From: Fimbriimonadaceae bacterium
GTDB lineage: Bacteria; Armatimonadota; Fimbriimonadia; Fimbriimonadales; Fimbriimonadaceae
Direction: 5' to 3'
Length of the DNA stretch: 64,000 nucleotides
NCBI GenBank assembly: GCA_019638675.1
Contig: JAHBTE010000001.1
Span: forward strand, 1,954,605-2,018,604
The translations under genes were made by a program, and so were the position numbers. Shown in pieces: positions 8,395-16,342 of the stretch (the first letter of the stretch is position 1; every line of letters begins with the position of its first letter). The notes under the pieces were generated by a model. That model saw only the letters and a list, made by a program, of their open reading frames with translations. It was not told where the DNA came from and did not search any database.

Positions 8395-9587
8395 ACGCGC
8401 AATACGATTTCTTCTCGGCGGAAAAGCTGAATTGACAGCCTGAGAAAAATTGCGGCAAATGCGAAGTTCTCAAGCAGGGCTGGGCCAAGAAATGCGTAGT
8501 GGCCTTCACCAGAAATCAAACTCTTGAGCAGTACTGCCGTATTTAAGATTGGCGTCCATTGAACCCAAAGTGCTCGTTCCATTCCTGTGAATCCGATGAT
8601 CTGGCTAAAGATTGCCGGAAGGATGATGACGAAACTCAAGAGCCCAAGATAAGTCTGCGCTTCGCGGATGTTTCGGCTGTAAGCGCAGATCGAAACCAGC
8701 ATCGTGGCAAAAAAACTGACCAAGCTGATGAGCAGAATTAGAGCCGCGAGCACATCAATAAACTGAACTGAAAGTCCGCTCGGGAAAAGTGTTTTGGTCA
8801 TCGGTAAGTTGAGTTTTGCTACGGCGAAGACGGCGACCAAAGTCGTCAAACTGCTTACAAAACAAACGACCATTAGTGAAAATATTTTTCCAAGCGCTAC
8901 CGCCGCCCGGCGCACAGGACTAACGAGCAGCGTTTCCATTGTGCCTCGTTCTTTTTCCCCCGCAACAAGGTCGGAAACAATGCTCATTCCGCCGTAAAAC
9001 GCCCAGAGAATGATGAGGTAGGGAAGAAGCGAGACGATATCCGAGCCTGCAAGTCCTTTCTCTTTGGAAATATTTTCTATATCCAATTTTATTGGCTCTG
9101 CGAAATCTTGTGCGATTCCATTTTTATCCAAAATGAATTTGACAGCCTCTTGGTTTCGAATAGCAACAACCTTCTCCAATAGGCTCACTGCAATCTTAGA
9201 AAGCATGTCATCGGAAGAGAAGGCGATTTTTGCTCGAGCGGAAGCTTGAGAAAGCGTTTCGTCGGTGACTCGCGTTTGATCGTAGACAGCTTGGACTTCC
9301 TTTTCACGGAGGAGTTTGAGCCCGTCTTCCCAAGTCGCAACGGGAGTTGTATTAAAGTCTTGCTCAATGCCGGGCAAATCGGTAGATTGTTTTTCTCCTG
9401 CGCCGACAACCGCGATCTCAATCGCCTTTTTCTCGACCACAGATTGTTGGATAACACCCATGATCATCACAAATATGGCGATAATGAATACGGGCATCAC
9501 GATGCTTGCTTGCAATACTCGGCGATCACGGGCAAGCTCACGTATTTCTTTCAAGAAAACTTGCTTCACTCCGTAGCCGATCTTCAT
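8391..9587 (-). CDS. ABC-2 type exporter permease (NatB-like)
   Basis: The 398-residue membrane protein has one N-terminal segment (about 27-47) and a large extracytoplasmic loop (about 50-185). Five to six membrane segments follow in the C-terminal half, around the ABC-2 signature EKERGTMETLL near residues 212-222. This is the NatB/ABC-2 layout. It probably forms the transmembrane half of an exporter with the ATPase encoded immediately upstream, with which it overlaps by ATGA. NatAB pairs export sodium in Bacillus, but related pairs move other substrates, so the cargo is open. Confidence 0.85.
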   Translation of the reverse strand: MKIGYGVKQVFLKEIRELARDRRVLQASIVMPVFIIAIFVMIMGVIQQSVVEKKAIEIAVVGAGEKQSTDLPGIEQDFNTTPVATWEDGLKLLREKEVQAVYDQTRVTDETLSQASARAKIAFSSDDMLSKIAVSLLEKVVAIRNQEAVKFILDKNGIAQDFAEPIKLDIENISKEKGLAGSDIVSLLPYLIILWAFYGGMSIVSDLVAGEKERGTMETLLVSPVRRAAVALGKIFSLMVVCFVSSLTTLVAVFAVAKLNLPMTKTLFPSGLSVQFIDVLAALILLISLVSFFATMLVSICAYSRNIREAQTYLGLLSFVIILPAIFSQIIGFTGMERALWVQWTPILNTAVLLKSLISGEGHYAFLGPALLENFAFAAIFLRLSIQLFRREEIVLRV

Positions 9588-10333
9588 GCGCTGATCTCTT
9601 CCTGAGGCTGAATCAGGTTCAAAAACGTTTGCTCAGCATTACTTGATCCAGTCTTTACCTTGAGTTCTTCTAGCGTTCCAAAACCTTTTACTTGCCCTTG
9701 ATGCATCACGGTGATACGGTCGCAAAGCCGTTCGACTTCGCTCATGATGTGAGTGCTGAACACAACGGTTTTGCCTTGATCACGAGCGGCTTCAATGAAC
9801 TCCAAAACAGTCTGGGCGGCAAGGATATCGAGGCCGGCTGTAGGTTCATCCATAAACAAAACTGGCGGATCGTGGATGATTGTGCGGGCGATAGAGACTC
9901 GCTGTTTTTGACCAGTGGAAAGCCGGTCACAAAGTTGGTTTGCGAACTCTGTGGCCTCAGTTCTCTCAAGCGCGTCTTTAACTCGCTTTTTCAGTTCGGC
10001 ACCGCTGAAGCCGTATAAGCTCCCAAAGTAACCCAGCATCTCACGCGCGGTTAAGCGACCGTAAAGCGCGGTGGATGTGCTGAGAAATCCAATAGATCGC
10101 CGAACTTCCGGGCCATTGGTGAGAACATCAAAACCGTTGACCGAAGCCGTGCCTCCAGTTGGTCGAATGATCGTGCTGAGAACCCTCAGCAGAGTGGTTT
10201 TTCCCGCACCATTGACTCCAAGTAATCCATGAATCTCGCCTGGGTGAGCCGTGAAATCAACTCGGTCAACCGCTAAAATGCGGTTCTTTTTCGCGTCGAT
10301 AAACTCTTTGCTGACTCCCGAAGCAATGACCAT
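9584..10333 (-). CDS. ABC transporter ATP-binding protein (NatA-like)
   Basis: The 249-residue ATPase has all nucleotide-binding motifs: Walker A GVNGAGKT (39-46), a signature LSTGQ (139-143; Thr replaces the usual Gly), Walker B VLFMDEP (159-165) with its catalytic Glu, and the H-loop STHIM soon after. It is the energising partner of the ABC-2 permease whose start codon overlaps its stop by 4 bases. TerC lies 3 bases upstream, so the three genes form one operon, TerC-NatA-NatB. A role in ion or envelope homeostasis is inferred from that grouping. Confidence 0.9.
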   Translation of the reverse strand: MVIASGVSKEFIDAKKNRILAVDRVDFTAHPGEIHGLLGVNGAGKTTLLRVLSTIIRPTGGTASVNGFDVLTNGPEVRRSIGFLSTSTALYGRLTAREMLGYFGSLYGFSGAELKKRVKDALERTEATEFANQLCDRLSTGQKQRVSIARTIIHDPPVLFMDEPTAGLDILAAQTVLEFIEAARDQGKTVVFSTHIMSEVERLCDRITVMHQGQVKGFGTLEELKVKTGSSNAEQTFLNLIQPQEEISA

Positions 10334-10336
10334 AAC

Positions 10337-11107
10337 TTATTGCTCTTCTTTGCTGTCTGAAATTGTTGGGCCGTGAAGCTTTACTGGAGTTCCATGCCCG
10401 ATTTTGATATTGAGGAGCTGAACAGCGGTTGCAAACGCCATCGCAAAGTATGTGTAGCCTTTTTCAATTTCTACGTGCATGCTTTCGGCAACCAAGTTGA
10501 CGCCAATCAAGATTAAGAATGACAAAGCAAGAATTTTGATTGAAGGATGCTTTTCAACGAAGTCGCCAATGGCGTTCGCAAATGTCATCATCACACCTAC
10601 TGCGATAATCACCGCGGCCACCATGACTTCAATATGCTTTGCCATTCCAACAGCAGTGATCACACTATCTAAGCTAAAAACTATGTCCAGAATCATAATC
10701 TGGACGATGACGCTACTAAATGAAGCGGCTTTGTAATTCTTCTGCTTTTCCTCGTGCCCCTCAACTTTTTCATAGATTTCATGAGCTGACTTCCAGATCA
10801 GGAATAAACCTCCAAGCATGAGAATCAGGTTCTTGCCTGTGGCTTCAAATTTGCCGATGATCAGTTCCTGGCCTCCAATTTCGATTGGATGCACAAGCTT
10901 CATCACCCACCCCAAACTCAGCAATAACAGAATTCGGGTGACGAGTGCGGCGGCAAGTCCAAGTTGCCTGGCTCTTTTTCTATCGGCTTCTGGCAACTTG
11001 CCGCTGAGAATACTGATGAAGATGATGTTATCAATACCAAGAACGATTTCTAGAACCGTTAAGGTAAGTAGCGCAATCCACGCATCTGGTTGGGAAAGCA
11101 GTTCCAT
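10337..11107 (-). CDS. TerC family integral membrane protein
   Basis: The 256-residue protein has about seven membrane segments and the paired acidic motifs of the TerC/Alx/YkoY family: ExVLGIDN at 20-27 and DIVFSLDS near 141-148. These place Asp and Asn or Ser inside the membrane, as expected for divalent metal transport. Characterised relatives export manganese or other metals, and some sit under the yybP-ykoY riboswitch. I looked for that riboswitch and the short leader does not contain it. AAGG lies about 9 bases before the ATG. The gene leads the TerC-NatA-NatB operon and is divergent from the GH109-type gene. Confidence 0.85.
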   Translation of the reverse strand: MELLSQPDAWIALLTLTVLEIVLGIDNIIFISILSGKLPEADRKRARQLGLAAALVTRILLLLSLGWVMKLVHPIEIGGQELIIGKFEATGKNLILMLGGLFLIWKSAHEIYEKVEGHEEKQKNYKAASFSSVIVQIMILDIVFSLDSVITAVGMAKHIEVMVAAVIIAVGVMMTFANAIGDFVEKHPSIKILALSFLILIGVNLVAESMHVEIEKGYTYFAMAFATAVQLLNIKIGHGTPVKLHGPTISDSKEEQ

Positions 11108-11213
11108 TGAGCAACCTTAAAGACGGCAAATAACCGAACATCGGTTGCGAAAATTCGCGGAGACCTACGAATTTTCCTTGCTTGTTGGGCAGGTGTATAG
11201 CCAGAATGATTTT

Positions 11214-12572
11214 GTGAGACGGCGAGACTTCTTAAAAGGCGCAAGTGCAGCGGGATTAATGGCGGCGGGAGGAAGACTGTTATCTTCTCCGGTAACCCAG
11301 TCAAAACGCAAATCAGTAGCGGGCTTGGTAACCCCAAAACTTGATAAAGTTCGCGTCGGATTCATGGGAGTTGGCGCACGTGGAAGTGGTCATGTTGAGC
11401 AGATGCTTGCGATCCAAGGGGTTGAAGTTAAGGCCATTTGCGACCTCTACCAAGACTGGGCCGAGAATTCAGCTAAGAAGGTCGTGGAGGCGGGCCAGCC
11501 GGCTCCAACTTTATATGTAGGCGATCCGTACGGCTACAAGAAAATGAATGATCGCGATGACATTGACATCGTGATCATTGCGACTCCTTGGGAATGGCAT
11601 ACGCCGATGGCGGTTGATGCCATGCGGAAAGGCAAACACGCATTTATCGAAGTGCCCGCCGCCCTCACCATTGATGAGGCCTGGGAGCTAGTTGATACCG
11701 CCGAAGCAACCCAACGCCACTGCATGATGATGGAGAACGTCAACTATGGCCGAGAAGAGTTGATGGTTCTGAACATGGTTCGGCAAGGTGCTCTTGGCGA
11801 ACTTTTGCACGGGGAAGCCGCTTACATTCATGATCTTCGCGGTCAAATGCACGAAGAAAAACGAGGCACGGGAAGCTGGCGAACGGTTCATTACATGACG
11901 CGAAACGGAAACTTGTATCCCACGCACGGACTAGGGCCAGTCGCTCAATACATGAATATCAATCGAGGGGATCGCTTCGACTTTATGAGTTCGGTGAGCA
12001 GTAATAGCCGCGTTCGGGCTGAGTACGCCGAAGCCAATTTCCCTGAAGGACACAAGTGGCGTAAAGGGAAGTTTGTGTGTGGTGACATTAACACTTCTAT
12101 CATCCGCACTGTGATGGGCAAAACAATCATGGTTCAGTGGGATGAACAGTTGCCACGCCCCTACACGCGGCACAATTTGATTCAAGGTACTAAAGGCTGT
12201 TGGAGTGGATTCCCTGGGAAAACCGCCATTGAAGGTCTGACCAAAAACACCGATTCATGGGTGCAAGGAGCAGATCTCGCAGAGATTTACAAAAAGTTTG
12301 AACATCCCATGTTCGTCAAGCAAGGTGAACTCGCAACTAAAATGGGCGGTCACGGAGGAATGGACTTCCTGATGCTCTGGCGGATTATCTACTGCCTCCG
12401 CAACGGAGAACCGATGGATCAAGACGTGTACGACGCGGCGGCTTGGAGCGCAGTCACTCCGCTCAGCGAACTGAGTGTCGCGAACCGTGGTCGAAGTGTG
12501 GATTTCCCGGACTTCACTCGTGGGGAATGGAAGACAATGAAACCTTTGGGAATCGTTGATCCGGTGATTTAA
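11214..12572 (+). CDS. Tat-exported Gfo/Idh/MocA oxidoreductase, GH109-type glycosidase
   Basis: The sequence strongly resembles GH109 enzymes, which hydrolyse alpha-N-acetylgalactosamine and related residues by an NAD-dependent redox mechanism. A twin-arginine signal (RRRDFLKGA) is followed by a hydrophobic stretch. Then come a Rossmann motif (GVGARGSGH), ATPWEWHTPM, a catalytic-region block around MMMENVNYGR, and NLYPTHGLGPVAQYMNINRG, all characteristic of GH109. The frame is open from a TTG at 11145. TTG 11178 and GTG 11193 are other possible starts. I chose GTG 11214 because it places the twin arginines at the very N-terminus, but no ribosome binding site decides the matter. The product should act folded in the periplasm or at the cell surface. 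Confidence 0.85.
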   Translation: MRRRDFLKGASAAGLMAAGGRLLSSPVTQSKRKSVAGLVTPKLDKVRVGFMGVGARGSGHVEQMLAIQGVEVKAICDLYQDWAENSAKKVVEAGQPAPTLYVGDPYGYKKMNDRDDIDIVIIATPWEWHTPMAVDAMRKGKHAFIEVPAALTIDEAWELVDTAEATQRHCMMMENVNYGREELMVLNMVRQGALGELLHGEAAYIHDLRGQMHEEKRGTGSWRTVHYMTRNGNLYPTHGLGPVAQYMNINRGDRFDFMSSVSSNSRVRAEYAEANFPEGHKWRKGKFVCGDINTSIIRTVMGKTIMVQWDEQLPRPYTRHNLIQGTKGCWSGFPGKTAIEGLTKNTDSWVQGADLAEIYKKFEHPMFVKQGELATKMGGHGGMDFLMLWRIIYCLRNGEPMDQDVYDAAAWSAVTPLSELSVANRGRSVDFPDFTRGEWKTMKPLGIVDPVI

Positions 12573-12648
12573 AGTTCAGCAAATATAGATTCCGTAAAGC
12601 TTTCGGTTCAAACGTGATTGGGCAAAATTGCCGTTCGTCTGAACCTTT

Positions 12649-13101
12649 ATGTTGCGTGGTTTATTAAAAGCTCGATTCGTGGTGGCAGTCCTGCTGATCG
12701 CTATCCTTGTCACCGGTTGCGGAGGTGGCGGCGGATTCATCTCCGGTGTTGAAGGCGTTTGGAGTGGCCCATTCCAGGTGTATAACCCTGGTGGAGGCGT
12801 TGAGAGTAGCGGAACAATGACGCTCGACATTGACAGTTTTGGCGGCGTTTTCGTAACTCTGCAGAGGACGGACAGTAATCCTCAAACTCAGTTCATTAAC
12901 AATGGAAGCCTGAGCAATAATCGTGAACTCAGGTTTGTTTGGCATTGGAACGACACCAACGACCGAGAAAGCAAGGGGTTTATCCGTCGGAACGGTAACT
13001 TCCTCCAACCTGATTCTGGCGATAACCGAATTCAAGTTACGTTCGCCGGCGGTGGAATCGGTGGCATGGAATTCGTGTTAACGAGACAAGGCACGTTGTA
13101 A
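12649..13101 (+). CDS. Small lipoprotein of unknown function
   Basis: The 150-residue product has a basic N-terminus, a hydrophobic core and a lipobox ending LVTGC, with the acylated Cys at 24. A run of five glycines follows, a common flexible linker after lipidation. The mature part is about 120 residues of predicted beta structure with no motif I recognise. The +2 residue after Cys is Gly, not Asp, so outer-membrane delivery is possible. It stands alone, 76 bases after the GH109-type gene and 54 bases before the ankyrin gene. Confidence 0.65.
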   Translation: MLRGLLKARFVVAVLLIAILVTGCGGGGGFISGVEGVWSGPFQVYNPGGGVESSGTMTLDIDSFGGVFVTLQRTDSNPQTQFINNGSLSNNRELRFVWHWNDTNDRESKGFIRRNGNFLQPDSGDNRIQVTFAGGGIGGMEFVLTRQGTL

Positions 13102-13124
13102 ACGTTATCCAAGTTCGGTAGTAT
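13096..13124 (+). promoter_or_regulatory. Predicted promoter of the ankyrin gene
   Basis: TTGTAA (13096-13101) and TAGTAT (13119-13124) are separated by exactly 17 bases. Each matches the sigma-70 consensus at four of six positions. The -35 box overlaps the stop codon of the lipoprotein gene. Transcription would begin about 25 bases before the ankyrin gene ATG. Confidence 0.45.
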
Positions 13125-13155
13125 GGACACAGTTTCGATTTGAAGAAGTGTCCCA

Positions 13156-14562
13156 ATGAAAACTTGGATTTATATTGGTGTTGCGGCAGTGATCATCCTA
13201 TCAGCCATTGCGGCGCGTATGATTCTCTTACCCAACGAAGATGGCGGCAATCTCAATGATGATATTGCTACTTTGCCTTTAGCGACTCAAGATGGACTTG
13301 GATTACGGGAAGTTTCCGAGTCCAACAATGATGGGAGTGTGCGACATATATACATTGGTGACAAGATTCCTGATTCAGAGCTTGTTGACTTGAGCCCAGA
13401 AGAAGAAGCTAGAGTTCATTGGTTGCGCGTGGATACCAGAACGGACTACGCTAGTTCTGAAAATGTGATCTGGACGCACACTTCAATGTTTGAAAACATC
13501 AATCCATTTGCTATTGCTGAAATTGAAGTGAATATGAAAATCAAAACCCCAGGGGTAAAAACTTATCAAACAACAATTCACTACACCCGGTTTTACAATG
13601 GCACTATCCCCACTATGGGAGAGCTTTACCCTTTTGAAACTTGCAATTTCAGCAACCCGGCGAAGGTTATCTATCCACTTCGTTTTTGGCGAACCGATAC
13701 AGAATCTGAATGGAATATAACCAGAGTGAGAAGATACAAGAAGCCATATCCGCAAAATACGATTCTTGGTGTCGCAAGTCTTCTTTTTTCTTCTGAGAAT
13801 CAGGAAGAAGCCATTGCAGTGTTAGAGAAAAATCCTGAGCTGGTTAAGCTAAAGGATAAGGACTCCGGGGTCAATACAACTCTTCTAGCTTTTTGGCTTG
13901 GCAACGAGAAAGTTATTAAGTACGTTTTATCTCATGGCGGAGATATTAAATCTGTAGATAGAACTGGAGCAGGTGTGCTGCACTATGCGGCCCGGGGACT
14001 TGATTATCCCGCTCTTAATATTGCTCTTGCAGCAGGGATTGATCCGAACGCTAAATCTTTGATAGATTGGACGCCGCTCCATTATGCGGCCAGGGCAGGT
14101 ATGCATTACCACATTCCAAAATTGATTGCAAAAGGAGCAGATCCAAATGCTCTTACTAATAATGGTGATAGTCCGGGGCAATTTGCAACCCTCATTTATA
14201 ACTCTCATGTTATGGAAGCACTAATTAAAAATGGAGCATCCAAAGAGTACACGACAAGAGGCGGATACACTTACTTGTCTCAATCGTTGAGGAACGTTGA
14301 GTTCTTGGAGAAACTCGTGAATCTTGGTCTTTCTATGGAATTTAAGAGTCCGATGACTGGTGAAACTGCGCTTCTTAGTGCCGCTCATTATGGAGACAAG
14401 ACTGCAGCCGAGTGGCTCTTAAAACACGGAGCAGACGAAAAAGCTGTAGATAGGAATGGCAAAGATATTTTCGAGCTTTCAAAGGAATCAAATACGTTGA
14501 AAACAGATCGATTCTTTAGAGAAATGTACGACCGAGTCAAAGCAGAAATGGCTCGTAAGTGA
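13156..14562 (+). CDS. Membrane-anchored ankyrin repeat protein
   Basis: The 468-residue protein starts with one membrane segment (about 4-21). A unique beta-rich region follows (about 40-195), then ankyrin repeats from about 205 to 455. Repeat hallmarks are visible: GAGVLHYAA, TPLHYAA, IAKGADPNA and LLKHGAD. With one N-terminal anchor and few positive charges after it, the repeats probably face the periplasm, which is less common than cytoplasmic ankyrins. Ankyrin arrays bind proteins; the partner is unknown. It has its own predicted promoter and ends 8 bases short of a convergent gene. Confidence 0.75.
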   Translation: MKTWIYIGVAAVIILSAIAARMILLPNEDGGNLNDDIATLPLATQDGLGLREVSESNNDGSVRHIYIGDKIPDSELVDLSPEEEARVHWLRVDTRTDYASSENVIWTHTSMFENINPFAIAEIEVNMKIKTPGVKTYQTTIHYTRFYNGTIPTMGELYPFETCNFSNPAKVIYPLRFWRTDTESEWNITRVRRYKKPYPQNTILGVASLLFSSENQEEAIAVLEKNPELVKLKDKDSGVNTTLLAFWLGNEKVIKYVLSHGGDIKSVDRTGAGVLHYAARGLDYPALNIALAAGIDPNAKSLIDWTPLHYAARAGMHYHIPKLIAKGADPNALTNNGDSPGQFATLIYNSHVMEALIKNGASKEYTTRGGYTYLSQSLRNVEFLEKLVNLGLSMEFKSPMTGETALLSAAHYGDKTAAEWLLKHGADEKAVDRNGKDIFELSKESNTLKTDRFFREMYDRVKAEMARK

Positions 14563-14569
14563 TCAGCGT

Positions 14570-15652
14570 TTAACCGATTTCAAAGTCACTTAATCCAGTC
14601 GGCATTGGTGCTGGCTGGATTCCGCTATTCAGAACAATCGCCTTTCCAGACTCCGCCGCCTCATGGGCGGCATGCATAACCTCAAGAATATGACGAGCAA
14701 GTGCCCCACTTGATCGATGACCGCGATTGGACAAAACCCCTTGTGCCATATCGGCTAACCCGAGTCCACGTGAGTTTTCTGCGTTCGGAAACTGCAAAGG
14801 AACCTCCTCCCAAGCCGAACCTTTTCCGCGCATGATTTGCCCGCCAAATCCATTTGGATCGGGGCAGGTGAGAGTAGCTTCAGTTCCGTAAACTTGAATA
14901 TGCGGAAGCGAATGGGCTTGCACGTCGAAGCTAGTGATGAGTGTTCCTACAACCCCGTTTTCCATTTCGAGCAAACATTGAACGTGGGTTGGGATGTGGA
15001 CTTTGGCGAACTCGCCAGCATGCGGTTGAGAAGTCACGAGCCGCTGATCAAAAGCTTTGCTGGTGGTTCCACTCACTCGCTTGACAGGGCCAAAAAGGTG
15101 AACCAAGGCTGTGAGGTAGTACGGCCCCATATCGAACATTGGGCCACCGCCAACTTCGTAATAGAAAAATGGATTTGGATGCCAGCTTTCGTGCCCGGGG
15201 CAGAGCATGAACGCCGTAAACGAAGTTGGCTTGCCGATGCCACCTTCATCAATGACTTTGCGGACGGTTTGGTATCCAGCGCCAAGGAATGTATCGGGAG
15301 CGCACCCGACTCGGACGCCATTAGAATCTGCAAGTTGCAGTAGTTCAGAGCCTTCTTGTTTGGATATTGTCAGGGGCTTTTCGTTGTAGACGTGCTTTCC
15401 GGCGGAGATAGCCGCCTTTGCCACCGAATAATGCGATTCAGGCGTAGTGAGGTTCAGCACAATGTCTACGCCACTATTGATCAGTTCATCCACTGAGCAA
15501 GCAGTTACTCCGTGCTTAACCGCCGTTTTTGCGGCTCGCTCCATATCTAAGTCGGCGCAAGCGAGGATCTCAATCGGGGACATTTGTTTTGCGTTGTCAA
15601 AATAGATGCCGCTGATGTTTCCGCAACCCACGACACCAACTTTAAGCGCCAA
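14570..15652 (-). CDS. Gfo/Idh/MocA family oxidoreductase
   Basis: The 360-residue protein opens with a Rossmann NAD(P)-binding motif (VGVVGCGNIS). The family's EKP motif follows (YNEKPLT near 95-101), then a C-terminal substrate domain with GGGPMFDMGPYY. Such enzymes oxidise or reduce sugars and inositols. The longer upstream reading (to 15886) is an extension through the ThuA gene. The real start is the TTG at 15652, which has GGAG 9 bases upstream and begins just before the Rossmann strand. It overlaps the ThuA gene by 11 bases, so the two are translationally coupled and probably act on the same sugar. Confidence 0.87.
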   Translation of the reverse strand: MALKVGVVGCGNISGIYFDNAKQMSPIEILACADLDMERAAKTAVKHGVTACSVDELINSGVDIVLNLTTPESHYSVAKAAISAGKHVYNEKPLTISKQEGSELLQLADSNGVRVGCAPDTFLGAGYQTVRKVIDEGGIGKPTSFTAFMLCPGHESWHPNPFFYYEVGGGPMFDMGPYYLTALVHLFGPVKRVSGTTSKAFDQRLVTSQPHAGEFAKVHIPTHVQCLLEMENGVVGTLITSFDVQAHSLPHIQVYGTEATLTCPDPNGFGGQIMRGKGSAWEEVPLQFPNAENSRGLGLADMAQGVLSNRGHRSSGALARHILEVMHAAHEAAESGKAIVLNSGIQPAPMPTGLSDFEIG

Positions 15653-16313
15653 TGTAGATATCTCCAAACTTTGCGCCTTGAACGACTGAATTCTTATTGG
15701 CGGCCCACAAGATTCCGCGGGCAATAAATTCGAGAACGGTTGGAATGCTGACGACTTCAGGTGAGTGCCCAAGGGAGCAGTAATACACACGTCCGTCGCC
15801 CCAGTTTTTTGTCCAGGCGACTGGCATGACTGTATTTTCGAAATCCTCGAATACGGTGGTAGCAAGCACTTTGATGGCTGGATCAAGGTGCATGTAGTAA
15901 CTTTCGGTTACCGCTTCAAAATCTTGGAATCCCTGAGTGAGTGGATGACCCTTGACGAACTCAACTTGAAAGTGTCTTTCGCCCCCGCCAGGATGTTCGA
16001 CAAACTGCCCGCCGCACATAAATTGATAGTGGGTGTATGACCGGAAAGCGTCCCCCATGCCACCGTGGATGCCCGCTACTCCGATTCCTTGCTCCACAGC
16101 TTGAAGCAACGGCTCGATTTGGACTGGCTCGACTTCGCCCATTGTCCAGTTCGGAATAACGACATCAAACTCCGCAGATTGTTGGAAGGCATCTAAATCT
16201 TGTGAATTTTCGACGGTTATTCCAAGTGATTCAAGTCTATTGGTTAGGATTTCCGCAACTTCAAACGGTTTGTGTCCATCCCATCCGCCACTCACGATCA
16301 ATGCTTTGGCCAT
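15642..16313 (-). CDS. ThuA-like domain protein (trehalose utilisation family)
   Basis: The 223-residue protein has the ThuA type of glutamine-amidotransferase-like fold. An initial strand ends in SGGWDGH (8-14), followed by GIHGG in the middle and the FVEHPGG segment typical of the family. ThuA proteins accompany sugar dehydrogenases of the Gfo/Idh family, as here, where the downstream gene overlaps by 11 bases. The start is taken at ATG 16313. The longer form (to 16379) would add a basic stretch not present in the family and would overlap the kinase gene. The substrate is unknown; a 3-keto-sugar pathway is a reasonable guess. Confidence 0.85.
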   Translation of the reverse strand: MAKALIVSGGWDGHKPFEVAEILTNRLESLGITVENSQDLDAFQQSAEFDVVIPNWTMGEVEPVQIEPLLQAVEQGIGVAGIHGGMGDAFRSYTHYQFMCGGQFVEHPGGGERHFQVEFVKGHPLTQGFQDFEAVTESYYMHLDPAIKVLATTVFEDFENTVMPVAWTKNWGDGRVYYCSLGHSPEVVSIPTVLEFIARGILWAANKNSVVQGAKFGDIYIGA

Positions 16314-16342
16314 CGCTTCATTATGGCGATTTTTGAACGTAA

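Noticed and set aside
11108-11213. yybP-ykoY riboswitch before the TerC gene
   Set aside because: The gap is short and the conserved loop motifs of that riboswitch are absent.
15653-15886. N-terminal extension of the Gfo/Idh protein
   Set aside because: It reads through the ThuA gene in another frame; the TTG at 15652 with GGAG upstream begins at the family N-terminus.
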